DNA from: an uncultured Lachnospiraceae bacterium
GTDB lineage: Bacteria > Bacillota > Clostridia > Lachnospirales > Lachnospiraceae
DNA: 36,393 bases
Assembly: GCA_910587955.1 (NCBI GenBank)
Contig: CAJUNN010000027.1
Location: 1 to 36,393, forward strand
Reading direction: 5' to 3'
Shown: piece after piece, positions 9,420 through 17,811 of the stretch
Numbering within the stretch: the first letter of the stretch is position 1
Layout of the letters: each line of letters opens with the position of its first letter
Notes under the pieces: model-generated
Told to the model about the DNA's origin: nothing
The model's database searches: none
The model's input: the letters and a program-made list of their open reading frames with translations, nothing else
Translations under genes and position numbers: made by a program

Positions 9420-10703
9420 TTATTTCACCCGCACAATCACATCCAGTACAAAATTTCCCTTCTCGGTATAACACACCATGTCGCCGTCCAAACGCTCCGC
9501 CGCTTCTTTGATGGTACTAAGGCCGAATCCGTGATCCGTTTCTGCTTTGCTGGTAGGCGGAAGGATTCCTCTTTCAACACAGAGGCTTTCCGGGCATGAA
9601 TTTTTCATACGGATGACCAAATAATCCTTGTTGTACTTCATGTACAGGGAAACCTGCCGCTTTTCTTCCGGAGATGCCGCAAGAGTATCGCAGATATTTT
9701 CCAGTCCGTTGGATAAGATCTGGCACAGCTCCATATGGGGCAGGGCTTCTTCCCCAATCTGAACGTCCATCTTTAAAACAGCCTTTAGCTGCTGGAATTT
9801 CTGATAATAGTGGACCAGGACGGCGTTGATGTAGGGGTTGCCGCAGAACTGTCCGGAAAAGGTATCAATCTCGGATTTTACCTGCTGGATATAGCTTAGG
9901 GCTTCCTCATGCTTTCCGGCAGAAAGCAGCCCGGAAAGGGTGGCCACATGGGCTTTCAAATCATGTTTCATTTTCCGGATGCGCTGCTGGTTCTCAAGCT
10001 GTATTTCCAGAGAGTGGTTTTGCTCCTGCAAAAGACGCTCGCTCTGCTGCTTCCGGTAGACAAGAAGCTGCCGGTAAAGGGCAAAAAACATGGTCACATA
10101 ATTAAAGACCATCAGAATTAGAATCAAAACGCAGAGGAGGACATCTTCCGGCCGGCTGGTAATATTGACCGGGTAGTTCACGACTAAAAACAGCAGAATG
10201 TAATAAAGCATGGTCATGCCCGAAAATATGCCCCAGCCCTTTTCCACCGCGTTCTGCAGTTCAAAATAGGGTTTCCTGAGAAAGCGGAAGGCACAGTACT
10301 CCAGTATGGGAAAAGCCAGAAGCCGGGTAATAAAAAGCAGGATGTACTGGCCGCTTCCCAGATAATGATCGATTAAGTTGGTCACTGCCATGACCCAGAT
10401 GCACACCGTATCTGCCAGACAGAAAGTAAAGAGAAATTTATATTTCTTGTCTTCGGAGAGCAGGTAAAAAAACAGAAAACTGGGAAGGGAGCAGGTAAAC
10501 AGAAACACCTTTCCCAAAGCGTCGATTCCGAATTTCAGCAGCCCCGCAAAATTTGCTGTCATAAGAATTCCCATGGAAATAATTGCCAGAATCAGGGTCT
10601 TTTTTCTGGTATAGCGGGAACGGAACAACATGATAAACAAAAAGATAACATGGATCATTCCCCAGAAAATTGATAAATCCCGCAGTAAGATCATGTGTTT
10701 CAC
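9420..10703 (-). CDS. AgrC-like sensor histidine kinase (GHKL ATPase domain)
   Basis: This is a membrane sensor kinase that pairs with the upstream LytTR regulator. Residues 1-215 hold about six hydrophobic segments, typical of peptide-sensing AgrC/ComD-like receptors. A coiled region follows, then the phospho-acceptor motif MKHDLKAH with His247. The GHKL-type ATPase domain has an N box (SNGLEN near 331-336) and a glycine box (HGFGLSTIKEAAERL near 391-405). The start is either the GTG at 10703, whose GTGA overlaps the regulator stop, or the ATG at 10694, which has GGAG 8 bases upstream. The two differ by three residues. No AgrD-like peptide gene lies beside it, so the signal is unknown. Close linkage to pilT and the giant prepilin gene suggests that it controls surface pili, which is inference. 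Confidence 0.9.
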   Translation of the reverse strand: MKHMILLRDLSIFWGMIHVIFLFIMLFRSRYTRKKTLILAIISMGILMTANFAGLLKFGIDALGKVFLFTCSLPSFLFFYLLSEDKKYKFLFTFCLADTVCIWVMAVTNLIDHYLGSGQYILLFITRLLAFPILEYCAFRFLRKPYFELQNAVEKGWGIFSGMTMLYYILLFLVVNYPVNITSRPEDVLLCVLILILMVFNYVTMFFALYRQLLVYRKQQSERLLQEQNHSLEIQLENQQRIRKMKHDLKAHVATLSGLLSAGKHEEALSYIQQVKSEIDTFSGQFCGNPYINAVLVHYYQKFQQLKAVLKMDVQIGEEALPHMELCQILSNGLENICDTLAASPEEKRQVSLYMKYNKDYLVIRMKNSCPESLCVERGILPPTSKAETDHGFGLSTIKEAAERLDGDMVCYTEKGNFVLDVIVRVK

Positions 10704-11422
10704 TCCACCCCCTCAAATAAAATTTCCTGGTACCGTCTTTTTACATCTCCGTAATAGCGTCTGGATATGGGAACGCTGTAGCCGGAAACCATGAGTTCAT
10801 TTCCGCTTAAGCGGTCCGCCTGATACATATTGACCAGGAAACTCTGATGGCAGCGGAGAAATACATCACCGCACACCTGTTTTTCTATTTCACTTAATTT
10901 ACCCCGGCACTCCTGCACAGTGCCGTCTTTGCAGTGAATGTATAAGGCATGTTCCCGGCTGCTGATAAAAAGAATTTTGTGGTAAGGAATACTTCCCGTC
11001 TGTCCGCGCCATTTAAAGCTCAGGCTCTGCTCTTTGCTCCGGGATAGATTCTGGGATACCCGGCCGAAAAGCTGCTCCAGTGCCTCCGCCTGTATGGGCT
11101 TAATCAGATACTGGACGGCGTATAGGTCGTAGGCCTCCCGGTAAAAGGCGTCGCTGGAGGAGATAAAGCAGATTACAGCCTCCGGATCCAGGGTACGGAG
11201 CCTTTTGGCCAGTTCGATTCCGTTCGTGGAATTGTCAATATAAATATCCAATAAATACAAATCATATGTAATTTTTTCTTTTTCCACATCTTTCAGCAGA
11301 CTTTCCGTGTCGGAATAAATGCGGAACTTATGCCCATTGATGCAGGATGCCAGCAGAAGCGCGTCCTGGGAGCAGTCGTCGCAGATTGCAATGTTTAGGC
11401 AAATTGGGTTTTTAGGTGGCAT
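10700..11422 (-). CDS. LytTR-family response regulator (AgrA/LytR type)
   Basis: The N-terminal receiver domain (about 8-125) has the acidic pair Asp15/Asp16, the phosphorylation site Asp59 in LLDIYID, and the conserved Lys108 in LIKPI. A linker leads to a C-terminal LytTR DNA-binding domain (about 140-238) with typical motifs: ILFISSREH, FLRCHQSFLVN and VPISRRY. The family binds tandem direct repeats upstream of virulence, bacteriocin or competence genes, but I did not find convincing repeats here. The start ATG has AGGAGA 5 bases upstream. This is the first gene of the four-gene run that ends in the giant prepilin, which makes it a candidate regulator of that locus. Confidence 0.93.
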   Translation of the reverse strand: MPPKNPICLNIAICDDCSQDALLLASCINGHKFRIYSDTESLLKDVEKEKITYDLYLLDIYIDNSTNGIELAKRLRTLDPEAVICFISSSDAFYREAYDLYAVQYLIKPIQAEALEQLFGRVSQNLSRSKEQSLSFKWRGQTGSIPYHKILFISSREHALYIHCKDGTVQECRGKLSEIEKQVCGDVFLRCHQSFLVNMYQADRLSGNELMVSGYSVPISRRYYGDVKRRYQEILFEGVE

Positions 11423-11481
11423 TTTCTCTCCTATTTGATTTTTGCTTGTATCAAAAAGTCTTTCAGATTAATTTTGTATAC

Positions 11482-11490
11482 ATTATATCA
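11482..11490 (-). promoter_or_regulatory. Extended -10 promoter for the regulator-kinase-pilT-prepilin run
   Basis: On the minus strand TGATATAAT gives a perfect TATAAT with the TGn extension. The expected start site is about 50 bases before the regulator ATG. The -35 position (gaagca) is poor, which fits an extended -10 promoter or one that needs an activator. The 11423-11578 stretch is AT-rich and otherwise holds no gene. Confidence 0.6.
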
Positions 11491-11574
11491 TAAGATTTTT
11501 AACTTGCTTCCGTTATTATTGGCGCGAAATAAGTCAATTATGTAACCTTACTGGTTTGCTTCCAATCTGTTACA

Positions 11575-11630
11575 GAAAAAAAGATGCCTTTCAACCGGCC
11601 GGAAAAACTCCGGCGGTGAAAGACATCTTT
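11575..11630 (-). terminator. Strong rho-independent terminator
   Basis: A long near-perfect hairpin is formed by AAAGATG/CATCTTT, CTTTCA-CC/GGTGAAAG and GCCGGA/TCCGGC around an A-rich loop, with two small bulges. On the minus strand it is followed by TTTTTTC, so it stops transcription coming from the 191-residue gene and the nine-gene run above it. There is no T-tract on the plus side, so it works in one direction only. Confidence 0.9.
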
Positions 11631-11636
11631 GCTTGT

Positions 11637-12212
11637 TTAAATGGATAAGGCCAGAATCACCCTGCGCATATCCGCTTCCTGGGAATTCATTTCCTGCGTT
11701 TGGGTTTTTTCTGCGGCCAGGGCGTCCGCCCGGTCCAGAAATTCTTTTAAATCCCGGAATATCTGTACCTCTGCTTTGGGAAATCCGTTTTGCTCCAGGG
11801 CTTTTTGGATATGTGCTTGTGCTCTGCCTGTCTGCATTTCCCGCTGAGGCGTGTATCCGGCGACCGTATTCCCGGCAATCACAAGCGCCGGGAGGGAATA
11901 CGTGGTTTCGTAAGTGGTAAGTACCAGTTCATAGGCCGCTTCCAAGCCTTCCGTGTGGGAGGCGATCTCCTCATAGAGAGCTTTCGGCATGGATCTGCGT
12001 TTGGCAAACATCACCACATTTACCAGTTCCTTGCAGGCAGGGAGGGAGCCTACTACAGCTACAATGGTGAAATAATTCTCCCTGGATCCGGTGGTAAAAT
12101 AGCCGGTTAAGAAAATAGCAATGGGAAGAAGGAAAAAAAGAATGGTTTTGCGGATCTGGCGTCTTTTGTGGGCGTCCGTGTAGCCGTAGGAGCCTTTTTC
12201 TGCATATTTCAT
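11637..12212 (-). CDS. Small membrane protein of unknown function
   Basis: This 191-residue protein is not one I can assign to a function. It has a basic N-terminus (HKRRQIRK), two adjacent hydrophobic segments (about 24-42 and 49-68), then a soluble, mostly helical C-terminal region of about 120 residues ending in a Glu/Gln-rich stretch. That suggests a two-pass protein with its tail in the cytoplasm. The start ATG has GAGGAT upstream with usual spacing. It begins 27 bases after the SDR gene and is the last gene before the strong terminator, so it is probably co-transcribed with the genes above. Confidence 0.85.
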   Translation of the reverse strand: MKYAEKGSYGYTDAHKRRQIRKTILFFLLPIAIFLTGYFTTGSRENYFTIVAVVGSLPACKELVNVVMFAKRRSMPKALYEEIASHTEGLEAAYELVLTTYETTYSLPALVIAGNTVAGYTPQREMQTGRAQAHIQKALEQNGFPKAEVQIFRDLKEFLDRADALAAEKTQTQEMNSQEADMRRVILALSI

Positions 12213-12239
12213 GGTTTTATCCTCGTTTTGTATTGATAT

Positions 12240-13004
12240 TTATAACAACAATCTTTTGCAAATTCCCACCAGCACTCTGTGGGGAAGGACTTTTGCGGCC
12301 AGCCGCAGAAGCTTTACGGAACATCCATAGATGGAAAGCTCTCTTCCGGCTTCGGCGTCAAAGAGGGCTTTTCGCACCACCTGCTCCGGCCGGGCCAGAG
12401 CTACTCTTTTCCAGGGATTTAAGGTAATTCCGCCTCTTTGGAAAAAATCCGTGTCCACCGGACCGGGACATACGGAAGTGACGGTAATGCCTGCGGCTTT
12501 CAGCTCCGCCCCCAGGGCCCGGTCAAAGGACAGCACATAGGCTTTGCCTGCCGCGTAGACGGCAAAACCCGGCTGGGGAAGGAAGGCGGCCCCGGAATCT
12601 ATCTGAATCACCCGGCTGCCCCGGCGCAGGTAAGGAAGGCAGATCATGGTAACTGCGGTGAGGGCCTTGCAGTTTACGTCCAGCATCCGGCAGGCATCCC
12701 GCCAGTCCTGTTCCGCCACAAGTCCGTTTTTGCCGCAGCCCGCGCTGTTTACCAGGAGGCGGATGCAGGGCTTCTCCCTCTTTAGAAGGAGCTCCAGCTC
12801 TTCCAGAACCTTTGTGTCTGTCAAATCCATGGCAAGTATGCAAAAATGGATGCCGGGACATGCTTTCTGCAGGTTTTCCATGGCGGGGACGTTTCTGGCC
12901 AGAAGCCAGAGTTCCTGTAAGGACGGATAGGCGGCTGCGATCTGCCGGACAAATTCCCTTCCGATGCCGGAGGATGCCCCGGTAATCAATGCAATGTATT
13001 TCAT
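12240..13004 (-). CDS. SDR-family NAD(P)-dependent oxidoreductase
   Basis: This is a classical short-chain dehydrogenase/reductase of 254 residues with a Rossmann fold. TGASSGIG at 8-15 binds the cofactor, NSAG sits at 86-89, the structural Asn is near 111, and Ser137, Tyr150 and Lys154 (YAAGK) form the catalytic set. The PGPVDT motif follows. The C-terminal 40 residues carry a hydrophobic/basic stretch (SVKLLRLAAKVLPHRVL) similar to membrane-associated SDRs of the DltE/YqjQ kind. The substrate cannot be read from the sequence. AGGAGG lies just before the ATG. It follows the ygiQ gene by 30 bases. Confidence 0.92.
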   Translation of the reverse strand: MKYIALITGASSGIGREFVRQIAAAYPSLQELWLLARNVPAMENLQKACPGIHFCILAMDLTDTKVLEELELLLKREKPCIRLLVNSAGCGKNGLVAEQDWRDACRMLDVNCKALTAVTMICLPYLRRGSRVIQIDSGAAFLPQPGFAVYAAGKAYVLSFDRALGAELKAAGITVTSVCPGPVDTDFFQRGGITLNPWKRVALARPEQVVRKALFDAEAGRELSIYGCSVKLLRLAAKVLPHRVLVGICKRLLL

Positions 13005-13034
13005 AGAACCTCCTAAGGGCCGAAATTACGGCTT

Positions 13035-14933
13035 TCACGGTTTTTTGTGTATCTTGCGGATGGTTTTGCGCTTCTTGGATCGCTCTGTTTTGGGAGCCGG
13101 ATTTTTCCGGGTTTTCGGCTGTCCCGGTTCTTGTTTGCCGGGCCGGATAAGGCACTTGGGACCGAAACCGATGAGATCTGTCCGGTGTCCTTTTTCCAGG
13201 GCTTCTTTTACCAAGGCATAGTTTTTCGGGTCCCGGTACTGGATTAAAGCCCGCTGCATGGCTTTTTCATGGGGATCCCTGGGCACATAGACGGATTCTC
13301 CCGTTCTCGGATCCAGTCCCGTATAGTACATGCAGGTGGAAACCGTGGAGGGTGTGGGATAAAAATCCTGTACCTGCTCCGGCATATACCCCAGATCCCG
13401 GCAGTACTCTGCCAGTTCGATGGCTTCCTTCAGGGTGGAACCCGGATGGGAAGACATGAGATAGGGAACCAGGTACTGATCTTTCTCAAACCTTTGGTTG
13501 GTTTCCCGGTAGGCTTTGACAAAGGCTTCGTAGACCTCCCGGGAAGGTTTTCCCATGCGACGGAGTACGGCGTCCGACACATGCTCCGGCGCTACCTTTA
13601 ACTGGCCGCTCACATGGAACCGGCACAGCTCTTCCAGAAAGCCGGGGTCGGAATCCGCAAGGAGGTAGTCGAAACGGATGCCGGATCGGATAAAGACTTT
13701 TTTAACTTTGGGAAGGCTCCGCAGCTTTTTTAACAGAGCCCGGTAGTCCCGGTGATCGGCTTTTAAGTTCCGGCAGGGTTTGGGATAGAGACACTGGCGA
13801 TCCGGACAGGTGCCCCGGCTTTTCTGCTTTTCGCAGGCAGGCTGCCGGAAATTGGCCGTCGGTCCGCCTACGTCGTGAATGTATCCTTTGAATTCCGGCT
13901 CTTCTGTCATCTGAATGGCTTCTGCGAGAATGGAATCCTGGCTTCTGGACTGGATGATGCGTCCCTGATGGAAGGTGAGGGCGCAGAAAGAGCAGCCCCC
14001 GAAGCATCCGCGGCTGCTTACCAGGCTGTACCGCACTTCGGAGAAAGCAGGAATCTCTCCTTCTTTCAAACAGGATGGATGGCAGGCACGCATATAGGGC
14101 AGATCGTACACCGCGTCCATCTCCTTTGCGGAGAGGGGCCGGGCCGGCGGGTTCTGGACTACAAAGAGATGCTTTGAATAGCGCTCTGCCAGGCGCTTCC
14201 CGCGGAAGGGATCGGCATTTTTATACTGAACGGAAAAACTTTCGGCATATTTTCCCGGATGGCTTTGCAATGTCTCATAGTCGGGAAGGTATACGGCGTC
14301 AAAAAGATCTTCCGCTCTCCGGGTTTTGTATACGGTTCCGTCCACAAAGGTCAGGCTGCGGACGGGAATTCCGCCTGCCAGTGCATCCGCAATCTCCCCA
14401 ATGGACCGCTCCCCCATTCCGTAGGAGATGAGATCCGCGCCGCTGTCCAGGAGGAGGGAACGTTTCAGGCTGTCCGACCAGTAATCGTAGTGGGCCAGTC
14501 TCCTGAGGCTTGCTTCGATGCCGCCCAGGATAATGGGGATATGGGGGAAGTTCCGGCGTATCAGGCCGCAGTAGACCATGGAAGCCCTATCCGGGCGCCT
14601 CCCGGTTTTTCCTCCCGGCGTATAGGCGTCGGTGTGCCGGCGCTTTTTGGACACGGTGTAATGGTTGACCATGGAATCCATATTCCCGGCGGATACCAGA
14701 AAAGCCAGCCTGGGCGGTCCGAAGAGGCAGACGCTGTCTTCTTTCTTCCAATTAGGCTGGGAAATAATGGCTACCGTGTAGCCCCGGCTTTCCAGAACCC
14801 GGCCGATAATGGCCGGACCGAAAGAAGGATGATCCACGTAGGCATCCCCGATGACATAGACGAAATCCGGCTGTCCGCCGCCAAGGGCCTCCCATTCCGC
14901 CCGGGTGGCCGGAAGAAATCTGTTTCCCTGCAT
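13035..14933 (-). CDS. ygiQ: YgiQ-family radical SAM protein
   Basis: This 632-residue protein belongs to the YgiQ (UPF0313) family. The N-terminal half (about 20-300) is the conserved YgiQ domain with GGIEASLRR and YGMGERS motifs. The radical SAM core starts at SSRGCFGGCSFC, where Cys310, Cys314 and Cys317 bind the 4Fe-4S cluster. VGGPTANF and VAPEHVS are further family marks. A second Cys set (CEKQKSRGTC...CLYPKPC) lies near residue 370-390. The tail is very basic (TERSKKRKTIRKIHKK), which may bind nucleic acid. The exact reaction of this family is not firmly known to me. The start has AGGAAG before the ATG. It begins 20 bases after the HAD gene. Confidence 0.93.
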   Translation of the reverse strand: MQGNRFLPATRAEWEALGGGQPDFVYVIGDAYVDHPSFGPAIIGRVLESRGYTVAIISQPNWKKEDSVCLFGPPRLAFLVSAGNMDSMVNHYTVSKKRRHTDAYTPGGKTGRRPDRASMVYCGLIRRNFPHIPIILGGIEASLRRLAHYDYWSDSLKRSLLLDSGADLISYGMGERSIGEIADALAGGIPVRSLTFVDGTVYKTRRAEDLFDAVYLPDYETLQSHPGKYAESFSVQYKNADPFRGKRLAERYSKHLFVVQNPPARPLSAKEMDAVYDLPYMRACHPSCLKEGEIPAFSEVRYSLVSSRGCFGGCSFCALTFHQGRIIQSRSQDSILAEAIQMTEEPEFKGYIHDVGGPTANFRQPACEKQKSRGTCPDRQCLYPKPCRNLKADHRDYRALLKKLRSLPKVKKVFIRSGIRFDYLLADSDPGFLEELCRFHVSGQLKVAPEHVSDAVLRRMGKPSREVYEAFVKAYRETNQRFEKDQYLVPYLMSSHPGSTLKEAIELAEYCRDLGYMPEQVQDFYPTPSTVSTCMYYTGLDPRTGESVYVPRDPHEKAMQRALIQYRDPKNYALVKEALEKGHRTDLIGFGPKCLIRPGKQEPGQPKTRKNPAPKTERSKKRKTIRKIHKKP

Positions 14934-14953
14934 ATGCTTCCTTTCTGTGGGCT

Positions 14954-15637
14954 TTATTTTGCGGCAGAGGACTTCAAATTCCGGTAGGTACGGTCCAATA
15001 CCTGATCAAAGGTTTCGGCATAGTAATCCGCCATCTGCAAGATCTGATCCTTGCGGCCGGCGGAATTCTCGTCCGCCATGGCGCACACGGGGATTCCGGC
15101 CCGGTTCCCGGCCAGGATTCCGGCCGGCGTATCCTCAAAAATCAGGCAGTCTTTCGGCTCTGTCTTTAGGATTTTGGCTACTTTGAGATAGATATCGGGT
15201 GCCGGTTTTCCGGCTCCTGCCTCGCAGGAGGTCATGCAGCAGTCAAAGTAGGGAGAAATTTCCAGAGATTCCAGCACTGCGTCCAGAAGATCCCGGCTGT
15301 TGCTGGTGGCGATTCCCATGGGGATTCCCTGCTCTTTTAAATGCTTCAGAAAGCGCAGGGCTCCCGGCTTTAGAGGTACTTCATGGGTGTATTTGTATTT
15401 GGCCATGGAAACCCATTCGGACTTGATCTCTTCTAAGCTCTCCTTGATTCCGAAAGCTTCTTTAAAATAGGCAGATACTTCGGAAAAGCTCATGCCTTCG
15501 ATGTATTCCTGCAGCTCCGGAGGCAGGGTGATCCCGTATTTTCCCAGATATTCCATGTCAATGTCTTTCCACATCCACATGGAATCCACCAAGGTTCCGT
15601 CCAGATCAAAAAGAACGGCTTTTGCATACTTTAACAT
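14954..15637 (-). CDS. HAD-superfamily hydrolase, beta-phosphoglucomutase-like
   Basis: This is a 227-residue haloacid dehalogenase-type phosphatase. Motif I is DLDGTLVDS (nucleophile Asp11, acid/base Asp13), motif II is IATSNS, motif III uses the Lys in GAGKPAPD, and motif IV is LIFEDTPAGI. A helical C1 cap lies between motifs I and II, the layout of sugar-phosphate phosphatases and beta-phosphoglucomutases. The substrate is not predictable. GGAG lies 8 bases before the ATG. Its first seven bases overlap the end of the pseudouridine synthase gene, so the two are translationally coupled. Confidence 0.92.
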   Translation of the reverse strand: MLKYAKAVLFDLDGTLVDSMWMWKDIDMEYLGKYGITLPPELQEYIEGMSFSEVSAYFKEAFGIKESLEEIKSEWVSMAKYKYTHEVPLKPGALRFLKHLKEQGIPMGIATSNSRDLLDAVLESLEISPYFDCCMTSCEAGAGKPAPDIYLKVAKILKTEPKDCLIFEDTPAGILAGNRAGIPVCAMADENSAGRKDQILQMADYYAETFDQVLDRTYRNLKSSAAK

Positions 15638-16362
15638 TTGTGATTCTCCTGATTTTGGCTGTTATCTTTTAAATTTTCTATTTCCTCTGGCGTCAGGCTC
15701 CGGTACTCTCCAGGCTTCAGGCTTTCGTCCAGACAAAGGCTTCCCATGGAAAGCCGTTTCAGATACAGGACCTCGCATCCCACGGCCTGAAACATGCGCT
15801 TCACCTGATGGTAGCGCCCCTCCCGGAGGGTGACGAAAACATGAGAGACTTTACCGGCCTTTTGTATTTCCAGCACGGCGGGAAGCGCAGGTTTTTCGTC
15901 TCCCAGATCCAAGCCTCCGGCAAAAAGGCGTACGTGTTCTTCTGTGACAACGCCTGCGACCTTTGCGTAATACCTCTTGTCTACATGCTTTTTGGGAGAA
16001 AGCAGGCTGTGGGCCAGAACTCCGTCGTTGGTGATGAGAAGCAGCCCTTCCGTGTCTTTATCAAGCCTTCCGGCCGGGAACAGATCTTTTCTTCGCTTGT
16101 CCCGGATAAGGCTTAAGACCGTTGGCTGGTCCGGATCCCGGGTAGCCGAGAGAACGCCTGCGGGCTTATTCAGCATATAGTATTCCAGTTTCACATAGGA
16201 AACCGAGCGGCCGTCCACACAGATGCGGTTTTCGGAAGTTACCGAAAGCTCCGGCTTTCGGGCAGCCTGTCCGTCTACGGTGACGCAGCCTTTTCGTATC
16301 TTCTGCTTTACCTGGGACCGGGTACCCTCTCCCATGTCGCAGAGAAATTTATCCAGACGCAT
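15631..16362 (-). CDS. RsuA-family rRNA pseudouridine synthase
   Basis: This enzyme makes pseudouridine in ribosomal RNA, and the RsuA type acts at 16S U516. Residues 1-50 form an S4 RNA-binding domain (MRLDKFL, VKQKIRKGCVTVDG). The catalytic domain carries AGRLDKDTEGLLLITNDG with the catalytic Asp in GRLD near residue 101, then KRYYAKVAG and YHQVKRMF. I chose the ATG at 16362 because GGAGGTGG precedes it. A longer frame would add 15 unlikely residues. It overlaps the RsmF-like gene by 14 bases and the HAD gene by 7. RluB/RluE/RluF-type specificity cannot be fully excluded. Confidence 0.92.
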   Translation of the reverse strand: MRLDKFLCDMGEGTRSQVKQKIRKGCVTVDGQAARKPELSVTSENRICVDGRSVSYVKLEYYMLNKPAGVLSATRDPDQPTVLSLIRDKRRKDLFPAGRLDKDTEGLLLITNDGVLAHSLLSPKKHVDKRYYAKVAGVVTEEHVRLFAGGLDLGDEKPALPAVLEIQKAGKVSHVFVTLREGRYHQVKRMFQAVGCEVLYLKRLSMGSLCLDESLKPGEYRSLTPEEIENLKDNSQNQENHKC

Positions 16363-17776
16363 GCTGCCACCTCCAGCCGGGATAATATTTGTTCCGCAGG
16401 CTCTCATTCACCAGCTTGGCCCATCCCAGGGGAAAACCGTCCGTGCAGACCAGATACCAGCCGGAAGAGGCTTCTTCTCTCATAAGCTCTCCGGCGTCCA
16501 AGGTTTCGCCTTTGAGATACCGGATGACCCGGCCGTCTTTTGCCGGCAGATCCACCCAGTCTGCCCAGTCTTCCTTCCGAAGGGCCATGGCCATGGCTTG
16601 GCTTGGCACAAAGCGGTTTTTCTCCAGATCCCCCAGGTAAAGTCCGGTGCGCAGAAAACGCAGTCCCCGGATATTCCGTTCCAGAAGGGCATCCGGCAGC
16701 CAGTAAAGCTTTCCGTCGTACAAGCGGAGATTCTCCGGATTGAGGTCCGTGCGCAGCCGGGAGGCGAAGGCTTTCCAAGGGGCCGCCGCTTTCTCCTCAA
16801 GCTTCCCGGTCAGGGACGGCTTGGGAAACGTTCCTTTTTGCGCAGAAGTTTCCCCTTCTTTTTTAAGAAGAGCCAGGAAATGTCCCTCTCCGCGGATACG
16901 GTGCGGGTAGAGCCGCAGACAGCGGGCCAGCTGTTCCCCGTAAAAGGTATCGGAAGCTTCTCCCAGAAGATCGGGACGGCCCGGGGAGAAGCCTTCCGAT
17001 GCGGGCAGGGGAAGCACCCGGAAATCCGGCCTGGCTTTCAGAAGGTGAAGCACGCTGCCTTCATTTTCTTCCGGGGAAAAGGTGCAGGTGGAATACAAAA
17101 GCAGGCCGCCCGGACGCAGAAGCCGGGCCGCCTGTTCCAGAATGCTCCTCTGGAGCGGGGCGTAGTGCGCAGGGCCCTTTTCTTCCCAGTCCCGGACCAT
17201 GGCAGAGTCTTTGCGGAACATGCCCTCTCCAGAGCAGGGAGCGTCTACCAGGATTTTGTCAAAAAAACCTTCAAAATAGGAAGCCAGGCGTTCCGGCGTT
17301 TCGCTGGTAACGAGAATGTTTGCGGCGCCGGAAAGCTCCAGGTTTTTCAGAAGCCCTTTGGCCCGGGAATTGCTGATATCGTTGGCTGCCAGAAGCCCGC
17401 TTCCCTTCAGGCGGGCAGCAAGTTCCGTGGCTTTTCCGCCGGGGGCGGCGCAGAGATCCAGCACCCGGTCTCCTTCCTCCACGGGAAGGCAGGAGGCCGG
17501 TGTCATAGCGCTTGGCTCCTGGAGATAGTAAAGACCGGCCGCATACCAGGGATGGAGGGAGGCCTTTGCCTCCTCTTCCAGGTAAAACCCGTTCGGGATC
17601 CAGGGAATCCGCTCCAGCGGAAAGGGGGCCGCCGCTTGGAAGGCTTCGGTATCCGTCTTGGAAGTATTGACCCGGAGTCCCCGGTACCCCGGAAACGCCA
17701 GGCTTTTTTCAAAGGCTTCGTATTCCGCGCCTAAAAGTTCTCTCATTTGATTTAAAAATAGTTCCGGCAGCTTCAT
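16349..17776 (-). CDS. RsmF/RsmB-type rRNA cytosine-C5 methyltransferase
   Basis: This is a SAM-dependent RNA m5C methyltransferase of the NOL1/NOP2/Sun family, 475 residues long. The SAM-binding motif is DLCAAPGGKATELA near 107-120. The catalytic loops are VDAPCSGEGM (Cys near 181) and YSTCTFSPEENE. The region after about 300 matches the RsmF-type C-terminal extension with a PUA-like end (GWYLVCTDGFPLGWAKL). The start was set to the ATG at 17776, which has AAGGCGGAG before it. An upstream ATG lies inside the preceding gene. It sits in a run with a pseudouridine synthase, so rRNA modification is a theme here. The exact target base is inferred only from family. Confidence 0.92.
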   Translation of the reverse strand: MKLPELFLNQMRELLGAEYEAFEKSLAFPGYRGLRVNTSKTDTEAFQAAAPFPLERIPWIPNGFYLEEEAKASLHPWYAAGLYYLQEPSAMTPASCLPVEEGDRVLDLCAAPGGKATELAARLKGSGLLAANDISNSRAKGLLKNLELSGAANILVTSETPERLASYFEGFFDKILVDAPCSGEGMFRKDSAMVRDWEEKGPAHYAPLQRSILEQAARLLRPGGLLLYSTCTFSPEENEGSVLHLLKARPDFRVLPLPASEGFSPGRPDLLGEASDTFYGEQLARCLRLYPHRIRGEGHFLALLKKEGETSAQKGTFPKPSLTGKLEEKAAAPWKAFASRLRTDLNPENLRLYDGKLYWLPDALLERNIRGLRFLRTGLYLGDLEKNRFVPSQAMAMALRKEDWADWVDLPAKDGRVIRYLKGETLDAGELMREEASSGWYLVCTDGFPLGWAKLVNESLRNKYYPGWRWQHASG

Positions 17777-17811
17777 GGCTCCGCCTTTCTTATGTAAACT
17801 AGACAGAATCT

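Noticed and set aside
11423..11636. AgrD-like signal peptide gene near the AgrC-like kinase
   Set aside because: No short frame with a ribosome site and a Cys-containing core was found on either strand.
12523..13155. Minus-strand frame of 210 codons across the SDR/YgiQ border
   Set aside because: It is a second frame over two well-supported genes, with shadow-like composition.
16223..17734. Plus-strand frame of 503 codons
   Set aside because: It is antisense to the RsmF-like gene, which has all methyltransferase motifs. The plus frame has no domain.
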